Positions 54,112 through 63,357 of a stretch of 64,000 bases of DNA are shown here, piece after piece; position 1 is the first letter of the stretch, and the number at the start of each line of letters is the position of its first letter. A program made the position numbers and the translations under genes. The notes beneath the pieces were generated by a model. The model saw only the letters and a list, made by a program, of their open reading frames with translations, was not told the origin of the DNA and searched no databases. This DNA is from Sinomicrobium oceani (lineage in GTDB: Bacteria; Bacteroidota; Bacteroidia; Flavobacteriales; Flavobacteriaceae), in NCBI RefSeq assembly GCF_900119185.1, contig NZ_FPJE01000018.1, positions 1 to 64,000 on the forward strand, given 5' to 3'.

Positions 54112-54648
54112 CTAAAAAAACAGGAGTAGATAGTACCTGTCTTTTAACAATTCCCGAAGTTTCCTAAAGGCATTTCTTTTGATTGTTTTTACGGTATTCT
54201 CTGTAATTCCGAGTCTTTCTGCAATCTCAGGATTTTTTATGCCCTCCAGTGTCATATCCACGATCTCGGCCTGCCTGGCAGGAAGACTTGCCACGGCCAG
54301 CCGGACATGGTGAAATATTTCCTGATCCAGAATATTCTCTTTGAGAAAAGATGCCCCTTCCACCGATAGCAATACAGACTCATCCGTTATTTTCCTGTTT
54401 CTTTTCAAGACCGTTAGACAACGGTTCCTGACCGCGATATACAAAAAACTTTTAACACTCCGGATATGATCAAACTTTCCACGCTGTTCCCAATATCTGA
54501 TAAAGGCTTCCTGGGCAATATCCTCACTCAAATCTGAAGATCCAACGTATTTTTTGGCAAAAGAGCACAGTATGGGATAGAAATCATCAAAGAATGCCTT
54601 GAATGATTCCTGATCTCCCTTTTTGATATCCGGAATTAAGCTTTTCAA
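54112..54648 (-). CDS. ECF RNA polymerase sigma factor (Bacteroidota sigma-70 subfamily)
   Basis: This 178-residue protein has sigma region 2 (FKAFFDDFYPILCSFAKKYVG, then SEDIAQEAFIRYWEQR) and region 4 (LPARQAEIVDMTLEGIKNPEIAERLGITENTVKTIKRNAFRKLRELL). It should direct RNA polymerase to the SusC-type locus on the right when released by the FecR protein. It is transcribed away from fecR, which is less common than the fecI-fecR operon order. Confidence 0.92.
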   Translation of the reverse strand: MKSLIPDIKKGDQESFKAFFDDFYPILCSFAKKYVGSSDLSEDIAQEAFIRYWEQRGKFDHIRSVKSFLYIAVRNRCLTVLKRNRKITDESVLLSVEGASFLKENILDQEIFHHVRLAVASLPARQAEIVDMTLEGIKNPEIAERLGITENTVKTIKRNAFRKLRELLKDRYYLLLFF

Positions 54649-54864
54649 TAGTGCAGTAACGAATTAGAAAGGGTAAATATAAAAAAAGAACGGAAGTATC
54701 CTCCTATACCCCATAATTTACATGTCATAATGGAGTTTACGGAACATTTTTAAAATATTTATGTTAAAATCACAAAGAAAGATACTACCAAATCCTTATT
54801 GCGCAGTTATATGGTAAAAACTCCGGAAATCTCCGGCGATGCCATATACACAATAGCAAAAACA

Positions 54865-56049
54865 ATGAATATTTCCAAACAGTATTACCATATTTCCCGT
54901 CTCATAGCCCGTGTAATCATCGGTCAATCCGATGAGAACGAAAAGAAGGCCGTACAGCGATGGGTAGAAACGTCTCCCGAAAACAGAAAAATTTACGATA
55001 ATATTCGAAAAGCCACATGGTACGGAAATAAGAAACAAGCTCATGGCGAATTCGATCCCGAAAAGGCCTGGTTAAGAATAAAACCGCAGATCAATACCTA
55101 TCCAAAAGTTCTTCCGGTAAACAAACAAATGTACAGGTATATCGCCGTAGCAGCTGTAATACTCGTTCTCGCAGGTTTTATGCTCAAAACCACATGGAGT
55201 GGCCTGATACCTTTTTCCGGTGAGGAACAACCGGTGATAGTCCGAAATAGTATTGTTCCAGGACAGCATACTGCAGTGTTGACGCTATCCACCGGGACAG
55301 AGCTGACCCTTTCCGGGTCTGATACAAAGACCATTCCGAATGCTACGACCAACGGCAAAGAACTCATATACACGAAAAAACCAGGAGATGAAAACACAAC
55401 GGCATTCCATACGCTGACGGTCCCCAGGGGCGGACAATATGCCATGACACTATCCGATGGTTCCAGGATTTGGCTGAACTCGGAATCAAAAATCAGTTAT
55501 CCTGTAACTTTCGAAGAAGGAAAACCCAGAATAGTGCGCTTTATCTACGGCGAGGCTTATTTCGAAATATCTCCGGCATCCGCACATCAGGGTGCTGCAT
55601 TTACGGTACATCACGAGCTGCAGGAAATTGAGGTATTGGGTACTCAGTTTGACATAAAAGCTTTCCTTGACGAAGCCACTGTTTACACAACCCTGGTAGA
55701 AGGATCTGTAAAAATAGCTTCCGGAGAAGATTCCCGCGTGATGCGTCCGGGCGAACAAGCTGTTCTCCAAAGCGCAGACAACCGTATCAGGCTTAATACC
55801 GTAGACACTTCCCGGGAAGTGTCCTGGAAAAACGGATATTTCACTTTTAAGGATAAAAGTCTTGCCGAAATCATGAAAGTACTTTCCAGATGGTACGACA
55901 TGGATGTTATTTTCCAGAACCCCTCACTCAAAAAGCAAAAATTTAACGGAACCATTCATAAAAAACAGTCCATAGAAGAGGTCATGGATATCATCAAACA
56001 GGGCTTCGATACCTATGAAATACACGAAAAAACGCTAATTATCCGATGA
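54865..56049 (+). CDS. FecR-family anti-sigma factor
   Basis: The ATG at 54865 is preferred (MNISKQYYHISRLIARVIIG). The 394-residue protein has a cytoplasmic N-terminal helix region with SDENEKKAVQRWVETSPENRKIYDNI, one membrane segment (YIAVAAVILVLAGFML, about residues 90-107), a FecR beta domain (LTVPRGGQYAMTLSDGSRIWLNSESKISYP), and a DUF4974 domain near the end (YFTFKDKSLAEIMKVLSRWYDMDVIF). It receives the signal from the STN domain of the SusC protein next to it and controls the sigma factor. Confidence 0.92.
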   Translation: MNISKQYYHISRLIARVIIGQSDENEKKAVQRWVETSPENRKIYDNIRKATWYGNKKQAHGEFDPEKAWLRIKPQINTYPKVLPVNKQMYRYIAVAAVILVLAGFMLKTTWSGLIPFSGEEQPVIVRNSIVPGQHTAVLTLSTGTELTLSGSDTKTIPNATTNGKELIYTKKPGDENTTAFHTLTVPRGGQYAMTLSDGSRIWLNSESKISYPVTFEEGKPRIVRFIYGEAYFEISPASAHQGAAFTVHHELQEIEVLGTQFDIKAFLDEATVYTTLVEGSVKIASGEDSRVMRPGEQAVLQSADNRIRLNTVDTSREVSWKNGYFTFKDKSLAEIMKVLSRWYDMDVIFQNPSLKKQKFNGTIHKKQSIEEVMDIIKQGFDTYEIHEKTLIIR

Positions 56050-56247
56050 GATAATATTCCTGTAGCAGAAACAAAGAGTATCATCAACGTATTGTCTAAC
56101 CATACTTCAAATGAAATGAATACTACATACACCTAACCAAAAAGCATGAAAAAAGGGAACAAAGGTCAAATCTCGTCAAAAATTCACGCCTTTATTCCCG
56201 TGCATCGTCAGAAAGAAAATAATACTAACTAACAACCCTGTAAATTT

Positions 56248-59200
56248 ATGAAAACTAACGCTAACTCAGGTAACAATCATTACCTGATAAGGCATTTGCA
56301 TTTCGTTATGAAATTGATTGCTTTATTATTTTGTACAACGGTATTCAGCATGGTTCCTATAGAGCTGGGTGCACAAAATACCAGTATAAGAATTGACCAC
56401 AATCGAACTATTTCCATAGATGAATTGTTCGACATTATTACCCGGCAGACAGATTACTCCTTTATTTATGAGTCGGAAATGTTCCGGGATTCCCCCAGGG
56501 TCGAATTAAAAAAAGGGACGGTAACTATAGGTTCGCTCATTCGTAAAAGTTTGTCTGCTCAAAATTTCGATATCATCTTCACGACAAATAATACCATTAT
56601 TATCAAGGAGAAAACCGTACCGCAACAAATCAAGGTTTCAGGTAGAGTATCCGACAAGAACGGATTGCCTGTTCCCGGTGCTACGGTGCTTATTAAGGGT
56701 ACTTTTATGGGAACATCTACCGATTTGGACGGACATTACGAAATCGTGGTTTCCGATACCAGAAATGTCCTGGTCTACTCATCGCTTGGTTACACGACAC
56801 AAGAGGTTACGGTAGGTCATCAAAGCACCATAGACGTCAGCCTGAAGGAAGAAATCAACGAACTCGATGAAATGGTACTGATCGGTTACGGAAAAACGTC
56901 AAAACGATTGGCTACGGGAAACGTATCCACTATCACTTCGGAAGACATCGCCAGGCAGCCGGTAACCAATGTCTTGGAAGCATTACAGGGAAAAGTTCCC
57001 GGCATGTTCATTGCACAAAGCAACGGGTTGCCGGGGAGTAAACCAAACGTATCCATACGCGGACAGGTATCTATAGCCAGCGGAGAACAACCTTTATATA
57101 TTATAGATGGGGTTCCTTTCAACGCCTCTCCCGTAAACCCTGTCACCGGTTACGGATCTGCAGCCGGGCCCATAGACCCGCTAAACTCTATTAATCCGAA
57201 TGATATTGCAAGTATAACAGTACTCAAGGACGCCGATGCCACTGCAATATACGGATCCAGGGGTGCCAATGGAGTTATACTCATAAAAACCAAAAAATCC
57301 AGGGGAAAGGGTCACCGCCTGGATGTAAACACCTATACCGGTATGGGCAAAATTACCAATACGGTATCTACACTATCACTCTCCCAGTACTTAAACATCA
57401 GACAGGAAGCCTTTGCCAATGACGGGATAACGCCCACCTCTAATAATGCTCCCGACCTGATGGATTGGGATCGGAACAACAACACGGATTTCCAAAAGGA
57501 ATTTCTTGAAAATACGGCTCAGAAAACCGAAGTATCCGCCTCGTTTTCAGGAGGAAGTGATCGTGTCAGTTATATCTTTTCCAATACTTTCCATGAAGAG
57601 ACAACGGTATTTCCCGGTAGTCTCGGATACCGGCGCCTCTCTTCACATTTAGGCGTTGAAAGTACTTCCTCGGATAATAAGTTCAGGATTAGTGTCAGTG
57701 CCTTTTATACCAAGGAAGACAACAACCAGAGCGCAGCAGATCTAACGAGAATCGTGTATCATTTACCTCCAAATTATCCGCTATACAACACCGATGGCTC
57801 ACTATATTGGATACCTAATTCCGACCTGAGCAATCCCATGTCCTATCTCATGCAAAAGTCGATATTCAAATCGACAAACCTGCTGGCCAATACTACAATC
57901 AGTTACAAAATTACGCCCGATCTTACCGTTACTGCAAACCTGGGCTATAACAAGATATCACAAACCAGTAATATACAAATCCCTTTGTCTTCGGTGGAAC
58001 CCGGGACAGCAGACAGTTCTACCTCCCTGTTTGCCTCTAATTATGTAGAAACTTTCAATGTAGAGCCACAACTGGATTACGTCCGGTATTTCCGATCCGG
58101 TAAATTATCGATCATGCTGGGCGGAAGTTTTCAGGCATCCGATTACGTTCAGCCTTTCGATGTAAGAGCCACCGGGTACACGGTGGATAAGCTGCTGGGA
58201 AGCCTCGCAGCAGCAGGAGAAATCACTTCCTACACCAACAATTTCCGCGAGTATAACTTTGCTTCTGTATTCGGACGCATCAACTACGTCCACCAAAACC
58301 GCTACCTTCTTACCCTCACCGCACGCCGCGACGGCTCTACACGTTTCGGAGAAAATAAGCGATGGGGTAATTTTGGCTCGGTAGGAGCCGGATGGATTTT
58401 CAGCAATGAAACCTGGTTCAGCAATAAATTACCCTGGCTGAGTCATGGAAAACTAAGGGGCAGCTACGGTAGTGTCGGTAACGACCAGATATCCGACTAT
58501 GGTTACCTGGACTCTTATGGCAACTGGTACTACAAATACAATGATGCCGTAATCATACCACAACGTATCGCTAACCGGAATTATGGTTGGGAAACAACCC
58601 GTAAAACAGAAGTTTCCCTGGAAACCGGTTTTTTTAAAGACCGGATATTCCTGACATCCTCCTGGTTCCGAAACCGTACTGACAACCAGCTCATCAATGC
58701 TCCGCTACCTGCCCAGACCGGTTTCGATTCCTTCCAGGCCAATCTCCCCGCACTGGTGGAAAGCAAGGGCATGGAATTCGAACTTACCTCCATGAACATC
58801 CAAAACGACAATTTTTCATGGAACAGTGCGTTCAACATCACGATACCCCGCAACCGCCTGATATCATTTCCAGGGCTTGAAAACACTGTCTACAGGGGAA
58901 TATTCATAGAAGGCAAACCCATAAGAAATCTCAGCGGATATATTTTTACCGGCCTTGTCAACGGTGTCGTTACCGTAGAAGATGTAAACAACGATGGAGA
59001 GATTACCTCAGGGCTTACAGAAACCCTGGGAGGTGATTATAAATTACTGGACCGAAGCACCCCCGATTTTTACGGCGGATTTAGCAACAGCCTGACATAT
59101 AAAAATCTACGACTGGATATCTTGTTGCAGTTTGTGCGGCAAATGAAAAACGGAATACGGGAAAACAGCAATATTCCCGGAACAATATCTAACTTCAACA

Positions 59201-59514
59201 GAGATATCCTCAACGAAGGATTCCGCTATTCCCAGGATACCGGAAGTGATGCTTACATCGCCTACAACAACCAGTATATCTATTCCAACGGGATCCTCTC
59301 CGATGCTTCCTTCATCCGGTTGAAAAACGTATCCCTCTCCTATCAATTCCCCGCTTCCCTGCTGAAATCAACGGTTATAAAAAGTGCAGGAATAGCACTG
59401 AGGGGGCAGAACCTTTTAACCCTCACCCGTTACGACGGTTATGATCCGGAAACAGGCCCCCTGTCCCTGCCTCCACTGAAAATGCTGACCGTGGGAATCA
59501 ATTGTTCTTTCTAA
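56248..59514 (+). CDS. SusC/RagA-type TonB-dependent transporter with STN signalling domain
   Basis: The protein has 1088 residues. A long N-terminus with a signal segment (LIALLFCTTVFSMVPIELGAQ) is followed by an STN domain at about 45-110 (ISIDELFDIITRQTDYSFIYES). A CarboxypepD_reg-like domain comes next (VSGRVSDKNGLPVPGATVLIKG, about 130-210). Then come DEMVLIGYGKTSKRLATG at the plug start, SIRGQVSIASGEQPLYIIDGVPF, and a barrel ending LTVGINCSF. The STN domain links the receptor to FecR. It begins 198 bp after the fecR stop and 4 bp before susD. Confidence 0.93.
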   Translation: MKTNANSGNNHYLIRHLHFVMKLIALLFCTTVFSMVPIELGAQNTSIRIDHNRTISIDELFDIITRQTDYSFIYESEMFRDSPRVELKKGTVTIGSLIRKSLSAQNFDIIFTTNNTIIIKEKTVPQQIKVSGRVSDKNGLPVPGATVLIKGTFMGTSTDLDGHYEIVVSDTRNVLVYSSLGYTTQEVTVGHQSTIDVSLKEEINELDEMVLIGYGKTSKRLATGNVSTITSEDIARQPVTNVLEALQGKVPGMFIAQSNGLPGSKPNVSIRGQVSIASGEQPLYIIDGVPFNASPVNPVTGYGSAAGPIDPLNSINPNDIASITVLKDADATAIYGSRGANGVILIKTKKSRGKGHRLDVNTYTGMGKITNTVSTLSLSQYLNIRQEAFANDGITPTSNNAPDLMDWDRNNNTDFQKEFLENTAQKTEVSASFSGGSDRVSYIFSNTFHEETTVFPGSLGYRRLSSHLGVESTSSDNKFRISVSAFYTKEDNNQSAADLTRIVYHLPPNYPLYNTDGSLYWIPNSDLSNPMSYLMQKSIFKSTNLLANTTISYKITPDLTVTANLGYNKISQTSNIQIPLSSVEPGTADSSTSLFASNYVETFNVEPQLDYVRYFRSGKLSIMLGGSFQASDYVQPFDVRATGYTVDKLLGSLAAAGEITSYTNNFREYNFASVFGRINYVHQNRYLLTLTARRDGSTRFGENKRWGNFGSVGAGWIFSNETWFSNKLPWLSHGKLRGSYGSVGNDQISDYGYLDSYGNWYYKYNDAVIIPQRIANRNYGWETTRKTEVSLETGFFKDRIFLTSSWFRNRTDNQLINAPLPAQTGFDSFQANLPALVESKGMEFELTSMNIQNDNFSWNSAFNITIPRNRLISFPGLENTVYRGIFIEGKPIRNLSGYIFTGLVNGVVTVEDVNNDGEITSGLTETLGGDYKLLDRSTPDFYGGFSNSLTYKNLRLDILLQFVRQMKNGIRENSNIPGTISNFNRDILNEGFRYSQDTGSDAYIAYNNQYIYSNGILSDASFIRLKNVSLSYQFPASLLKSTVIKSAGIALRGQNLLTLTRYDGYDPETGPLSLPPLKMLTVGINCSF

Positions 59515-59518
59515 AAAA

Positions 59519-60938
59519 ATGAAAAAAATGAAAAGACATAGCAATATATATATCTTGTTTATAGTGGTAATTATGACTTTTATAAGTTGTGAGGATCTTA
59601 TCGAAATCGACACTCCACACAACCAGCTGGTCACAGATAACGTTTTTAAGGATACGACAACCATACATGCAGCTGTCCTGGGTATGTATGCCAAAATGGC
59701 TAATCCCGATGGCACACAGGGAGGTCTGGGAACTAATGCTACAATGTTCAATGGCATGTCTGCCGATGAAATTCATCATTTCTACTCCTTCCTGTACGGA
59801 GAATTTGTGACGAACAGCCTGTTACCCGACAATATTTACGTCGATAATTACTGGGGTTTTATTTACAACAATGTTTATACCGCCAATGCCCTCATTGAAG
59901 GGCTCGCTCGAGACGTCTACCCAACCCGAAACATACATCGCACCCCTGATTGGCGAAGCCAAGTTTATCCGGGCTATGTGCTATTTTTACCTGGTCAACA
60001 GTTTCGGAGATGTACCTCTGGTGCTCGAAACCAATCCGGCGATAACCGCTGAACTCCCCCGTGCAGATACGGAGGTGGTATATACACAGATCAAAACAGA
60101 TTTGCTGGAAGCTATCGCAGTACTTCCCGAAGACTTCCGGTCGTACGGAGGAGAGAAGATCAGGGCAACTACCGGGGCGGCACAAGCACTACTGGCGAGA
60201 GTTTACCTTTACATGAAAGATTGGGAAAATGCCGAAATTACGGCCTCCGAAATTCTACGGAAAACCGACCTGTACCACCTGGAACCCGATCCTGGCAAAG
60301 TTTTTCTGGCTAACAGTCAGGAAGGTATTCTGCAATTTGTACCAGCCTTCAGTTCTTCGATATGGATGGCATCTGCTTTCTACCCTTCGGCAGCTCCCAA
60401 TTTTGTTCTCAATGACGGGCTTACTGCCGCTTTTGAGGAGGGAGATTACCGCAGATTCGCCTGGACTATCGACTATAATACCCAAGGAGATATCTACCCA
60501 CATTCTGCCAAATATAAGCGTACCTTTTCCAACCCCTCAGCAATAGAGTACAACCAGGTGTTCCGGGTAGCAGAACAATACCTGATCCGGGCTGAGGCAA
60601 GAGCACAGCAGAACAATTTTGATGAAGCCACCGAAGATATCAACAAGATCAGGCGGCGTGCCAATTTGGACGATCTGCGGAATCTCAATACAAAAGAAGC
60701 ACTTATTGCTGCCATCGAGCAGGAAAAAAGGATAGAGTTCTTTTGCGAATGGGGTCACCGCTGGTTCGATCTCAAACGCTGGCCGGGACGAATCGACCCA
60801 TCTGTATCCCGTGCCGATGAAATCCTGTCCGAATACAAAGGAGATAACTGGCAAACTACCGATCAGTTATTTCCGATCCCACAAGCCAGCAGAACTACAA
60901 ACCCTAACCTGTCCCAAAACCCGGGCTACACCAATTAA
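59519..60938 (+). pseudogene. SusD/RagB-type lipoprotein broken by a 4-bp duplication
   Basis: Reading from 59519, a lipoprotein signal (FIVVIMTFISCEDL) and SusD sequence run to NNVYTANALIEGL. At 59903-59910 the sequence is CTCGCTCG. Removing one CTCG restores a continuous SusD frame: GLETSTQPETYI, then GEAKFIRAMCYFYLVNSFGDVPLV, AEQYLIRAEARAQQN, INKIRRRANL and the C-terminal QLFPIPQ end at 60938. As it stands, the first frame stops at 60052 after 178 codons. The cause may be true inactivation, a reversible slipped-strand switch, or a sequencing error. Confidence 0.85.
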
Positions 60939-60955
60939 ATCTGTAAAAATATCAT

Positions 60956-62071
60956 ATGAAAAAACAATTTTGTTTGCTTTGGCTTCTATGTTTTGTCACA
61001 TCGGCCATAGCTCAGGAAAATAATTATAAGATCAAAGGACATCTTACCGGAGACGATGTCCCTATGAAAGTATTGCTGTATTACCGGGACGGAAACCGTA
61101 AGGTTGCAGACTCTGTCATGGCAGAAAAAAACAGGTTTGTCTTTACCGGAAAACTCGATCATCCTACCCAGGCCGCTATATCTGTTCAATACCATTATCC
61201 TTCCGACAAGGAAAAGGATAGTATCATCAGCGAAGGAGTGAATTTTATGCTCGACCTCGGTACCACAACAATCCAAGGCACTTCCGTGCAAACAGCAGAA
61301 ATAAAAGGCAGCAAAGCACAGGAAGATTTTAAGGCCTATCGGAGTATTGTGGATTCTGTTGGAAATGTGGTCTACAAAATATGGAAGAGACAACAGGAAG
61401 AACTCCCGGAAGATTCTACCGCCGCTTTTAAGCGATTGTTATATGCCAGGAGCAAAATAATCAGAAGCATAACACAGCATTATGTAAAAACCCATCCCAA
61501 ATCCGGATTTTCCTTCTGGATACTGCAATCCAATACCGTATTGATCAACGATTTGGAATATGTCGAATCCCTTATGGAAATCTTGAAACCTGAATTCGGG
61601 AATTTTCCCCGTTTTAAAGAACTTGAAGAAAAAATTGTTCTTACACGAAGACTGGCTATCGGAGAAAAGGCGACGGATTTCTCCCAGATTAACGATCAAG
61701 GTGTTGAGGTATCGCTTTCAGATCTGAGAGGAAAATATGTACTGATCGATTTCTGGGCAAGCTGGTGCGGCCCATGCCGGGCCGAATATCCCTATCTGAA
61801 ACGGGTGTATAAAAAATACGGGCACAAGAATTTTGAGATCCTGGGGGTTTCCCTCGATGATAAAGAATCCGTCTGGAGAAATGCCATTACTTCCAATGGC
61901 TTCGAATGGATACAGCTTGCCGACTTAAAAGGACGTCACAATGCCGTAGCAATAGCGTATGGTATTTCGGCCATCCCTCAGAACTTCCTTATCGACCCTC
62001 AGGGAATAATCATTGCCAAAAACCTCAGAGGAGAAGAACTGGAGGAAAAACTGTCGGAAATCATCGACTAA
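60956..62071 (+). CDS. TlpA-type thioredoxin with DUF4369 domain (uptake locus, first)
   Basis: This 371-residue protein has a signal peptide (MKKQFCLLWLLCFVTSAIAQ), a DUF4369 beta domain (YKIKGHLTGDDVPMKVLLYY, about 24-115), a helical linker, and a thioredoxin domain with WASWCGPC (Cys271/Cys274) and the cis-proline loop SAIPQNFLID. It should reduce or exchange disulfides in the periplasm. It starts 17 bases after the SusD frame and is probably in the same operon. Confidence 0.9.
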   Translation: MKKQFCLLWLLCFVTSAIAQENNYKIKGHLTGDDVPMKVLLYYRDGNRKVADSVMAEKNRFVFTGKLDHPTQAAISVQYHYPSDKEKDSIISEGVNFMLDLGTTTIQGTSVQTAEIKGSKAQEDFKAYRSIVDSVGNVVYKIWKRQQEELPEDSTAAFKRLLYARSKIIRSITQHYVKTHPKSGFSFWILQSNTVLINDLEYVESLMEILKPEFGNFPRFKELEEKIVLTRRLAIGEKATDFSQINDQGVEVSLSDLRGKYVLIDFWASWCGPCRAEYPYLKRVYKKYGHKNFEILGVSLDDKESVWRNAITSNGFEWIQLADLKGRHNAVAIAYGISAIPQNFLIDPQGIIIAKNLRGEELEEKLSEIID

Positions 62072-62193
62072 AATATATGTACTATCTGGCAGATCAGATC
62101 CACGTTTCACAACAATACAATAGACCGGACTTTTTTTGCGGGATATTATCATTCGGTAAGACCGCATCTCTTATTTAAATCCAATCCAATAAC

Positions 62194-63267
62194 ATGAAAA
62201 AAATAGTTATATTTCTCATCAGTCTCCTATGCTCAGCAACGATATATGCCCAAAAAATGAATGTACTTGGCGATATCCTGGCCTCAGCAGATTCGCTGGC
62301 TATCTTTTTTTACCAGCATACAGATGGTAGTTACCAGTACGACACCGTACCGGTAACACAAGGAAGATTTACCTGGGAGGCCGACATCCCGGAATACCAG
62401 AAGATCCTGACCACATTTTTGCCAAGCCGTAAATTTCTGGATTTTATTTCCGAAAACAGCACCATTTACCTTACCGGAAGAGCCAATGCTCTGGAAGTAG
62501 ATATTTACGGTTCCGGAGCCGAAAAAGAAGCAACCCTTTTTGGCCTGGAAATGCAAGACCTGACCCTCAACATCATTCAAAAATGGAATGCATACAGCAC
62601 AGCTTCCAAAACACAACAATCCGCCATAAAGAAAGAGATCGATGAGCTGAATACAAAAAAGTCCGAACAGACCGCGGCCTACATCAGGGAACATCCGGAC
62701 AGCGGTATGGCTGCAAACCTGGTCTATCAGATGGCCAGAACCGAAGATTACAATACGGTTTTTCCCCTTTTTTCCGCATTGAGCGAAACGACCCGAAAAA
62801 GTACTACCGGAAAGCTCATTGCAGAAAAACTGGAGAAGACCAGGAAGTATGCGCTCCAGGCCTCTATATTCAATTTTTCACAGAAAGACCCGGATGGCAA
62901 CATCATATCGTACGAAGATTTCAGAGGAAAATATCTCCTTGTAGACTTCTGGGCCAGCTGGTGTGCGCCTTGCCGGGCTGAAAACCCCAATATTCTCAAG
63001 GTATACAACACATATAAAGATAAAGGCTTTGAGGTCGTTGGCATATCCCTGGATACCGATGCCATAAAATGGGTAAAAGCCATCAAAGAAGATCATCTGC
63101 CGTGGCCCCAGCTCTCCGACCTCAAAGGATATCAGAATGAAATTGCCGTGTATTATGATATTTATGCCATTCCATATTCGCTCCTGGTTTCTCCGGAAGG
63201 AAAGATCATCGCAAAAGGGTTACGGGGAGAAGCCCTAAACAAAAAACTGTCCGAACTGTTTGATTAA
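62194..63267 (+). CDS. TlpA-type thioredoxin with DUF4369 domain (uptake locus, second)
   Basis: This 357-residue protein follows the same plan: signal peptide (MKKIVIFLISLLCSATIYAQ), a DUF4369-like domain that is shorter and poorly conserved, helices, and a thioredoxin fold with WASWCAPC (Cys257/Cys260) and YAIPYSLLVS. It differs strongly from the first outside the active site. Together with the partial DsbD next to it, it makes a periplasmic reductant chain plausible. Confidence 0.9.
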   Translation: MKKIVIFLISLLCSATIYAQKMNVLGDILASADSLAIFFYQHTDGSYQYDTVPVTQGRFTWEADIPEYQKILTTFLPSRKFLDFISENSTIYLTGRANALEVDIYGSGAEKEATLFGLEMQDLTLNIIQKWNAYSTASKTQQSAIKKEIDELNTKKSEQTAAYIREHPDSGMAANLVYQMARTEDYNTVFPLFSALSETTRKSTTGKLIAEKLEKTRKYALQASIFNFSQKDPDGNIISYEDFRGKYLLVDFWASWCAPCRAENPNILKVYNTYKDKGFEVVGISLDTDAIKWVKAIKEDHLPWPQLSDLKGYQNEIAVYYDIYAIPYSLLVSPEGKIIAKGLRGEALNKKLSELFD

Positions 63268-63357
63268 AGACTTTCGGGCACAGCCGTATCCGACACTATA
63301 AAAAACCATCATAAGAAGAAAAACGCCTCCGTTTTTTAATTCAAAAAAAGACTTTAT

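Noticed and set aside
59903-59914. CTCGCTCGAG as a filled-in XhoI cloning scar
   Set aside because: Fill-in and ligation of CTCGAG would give CTCGATCGAG, which is not the sequence seen.
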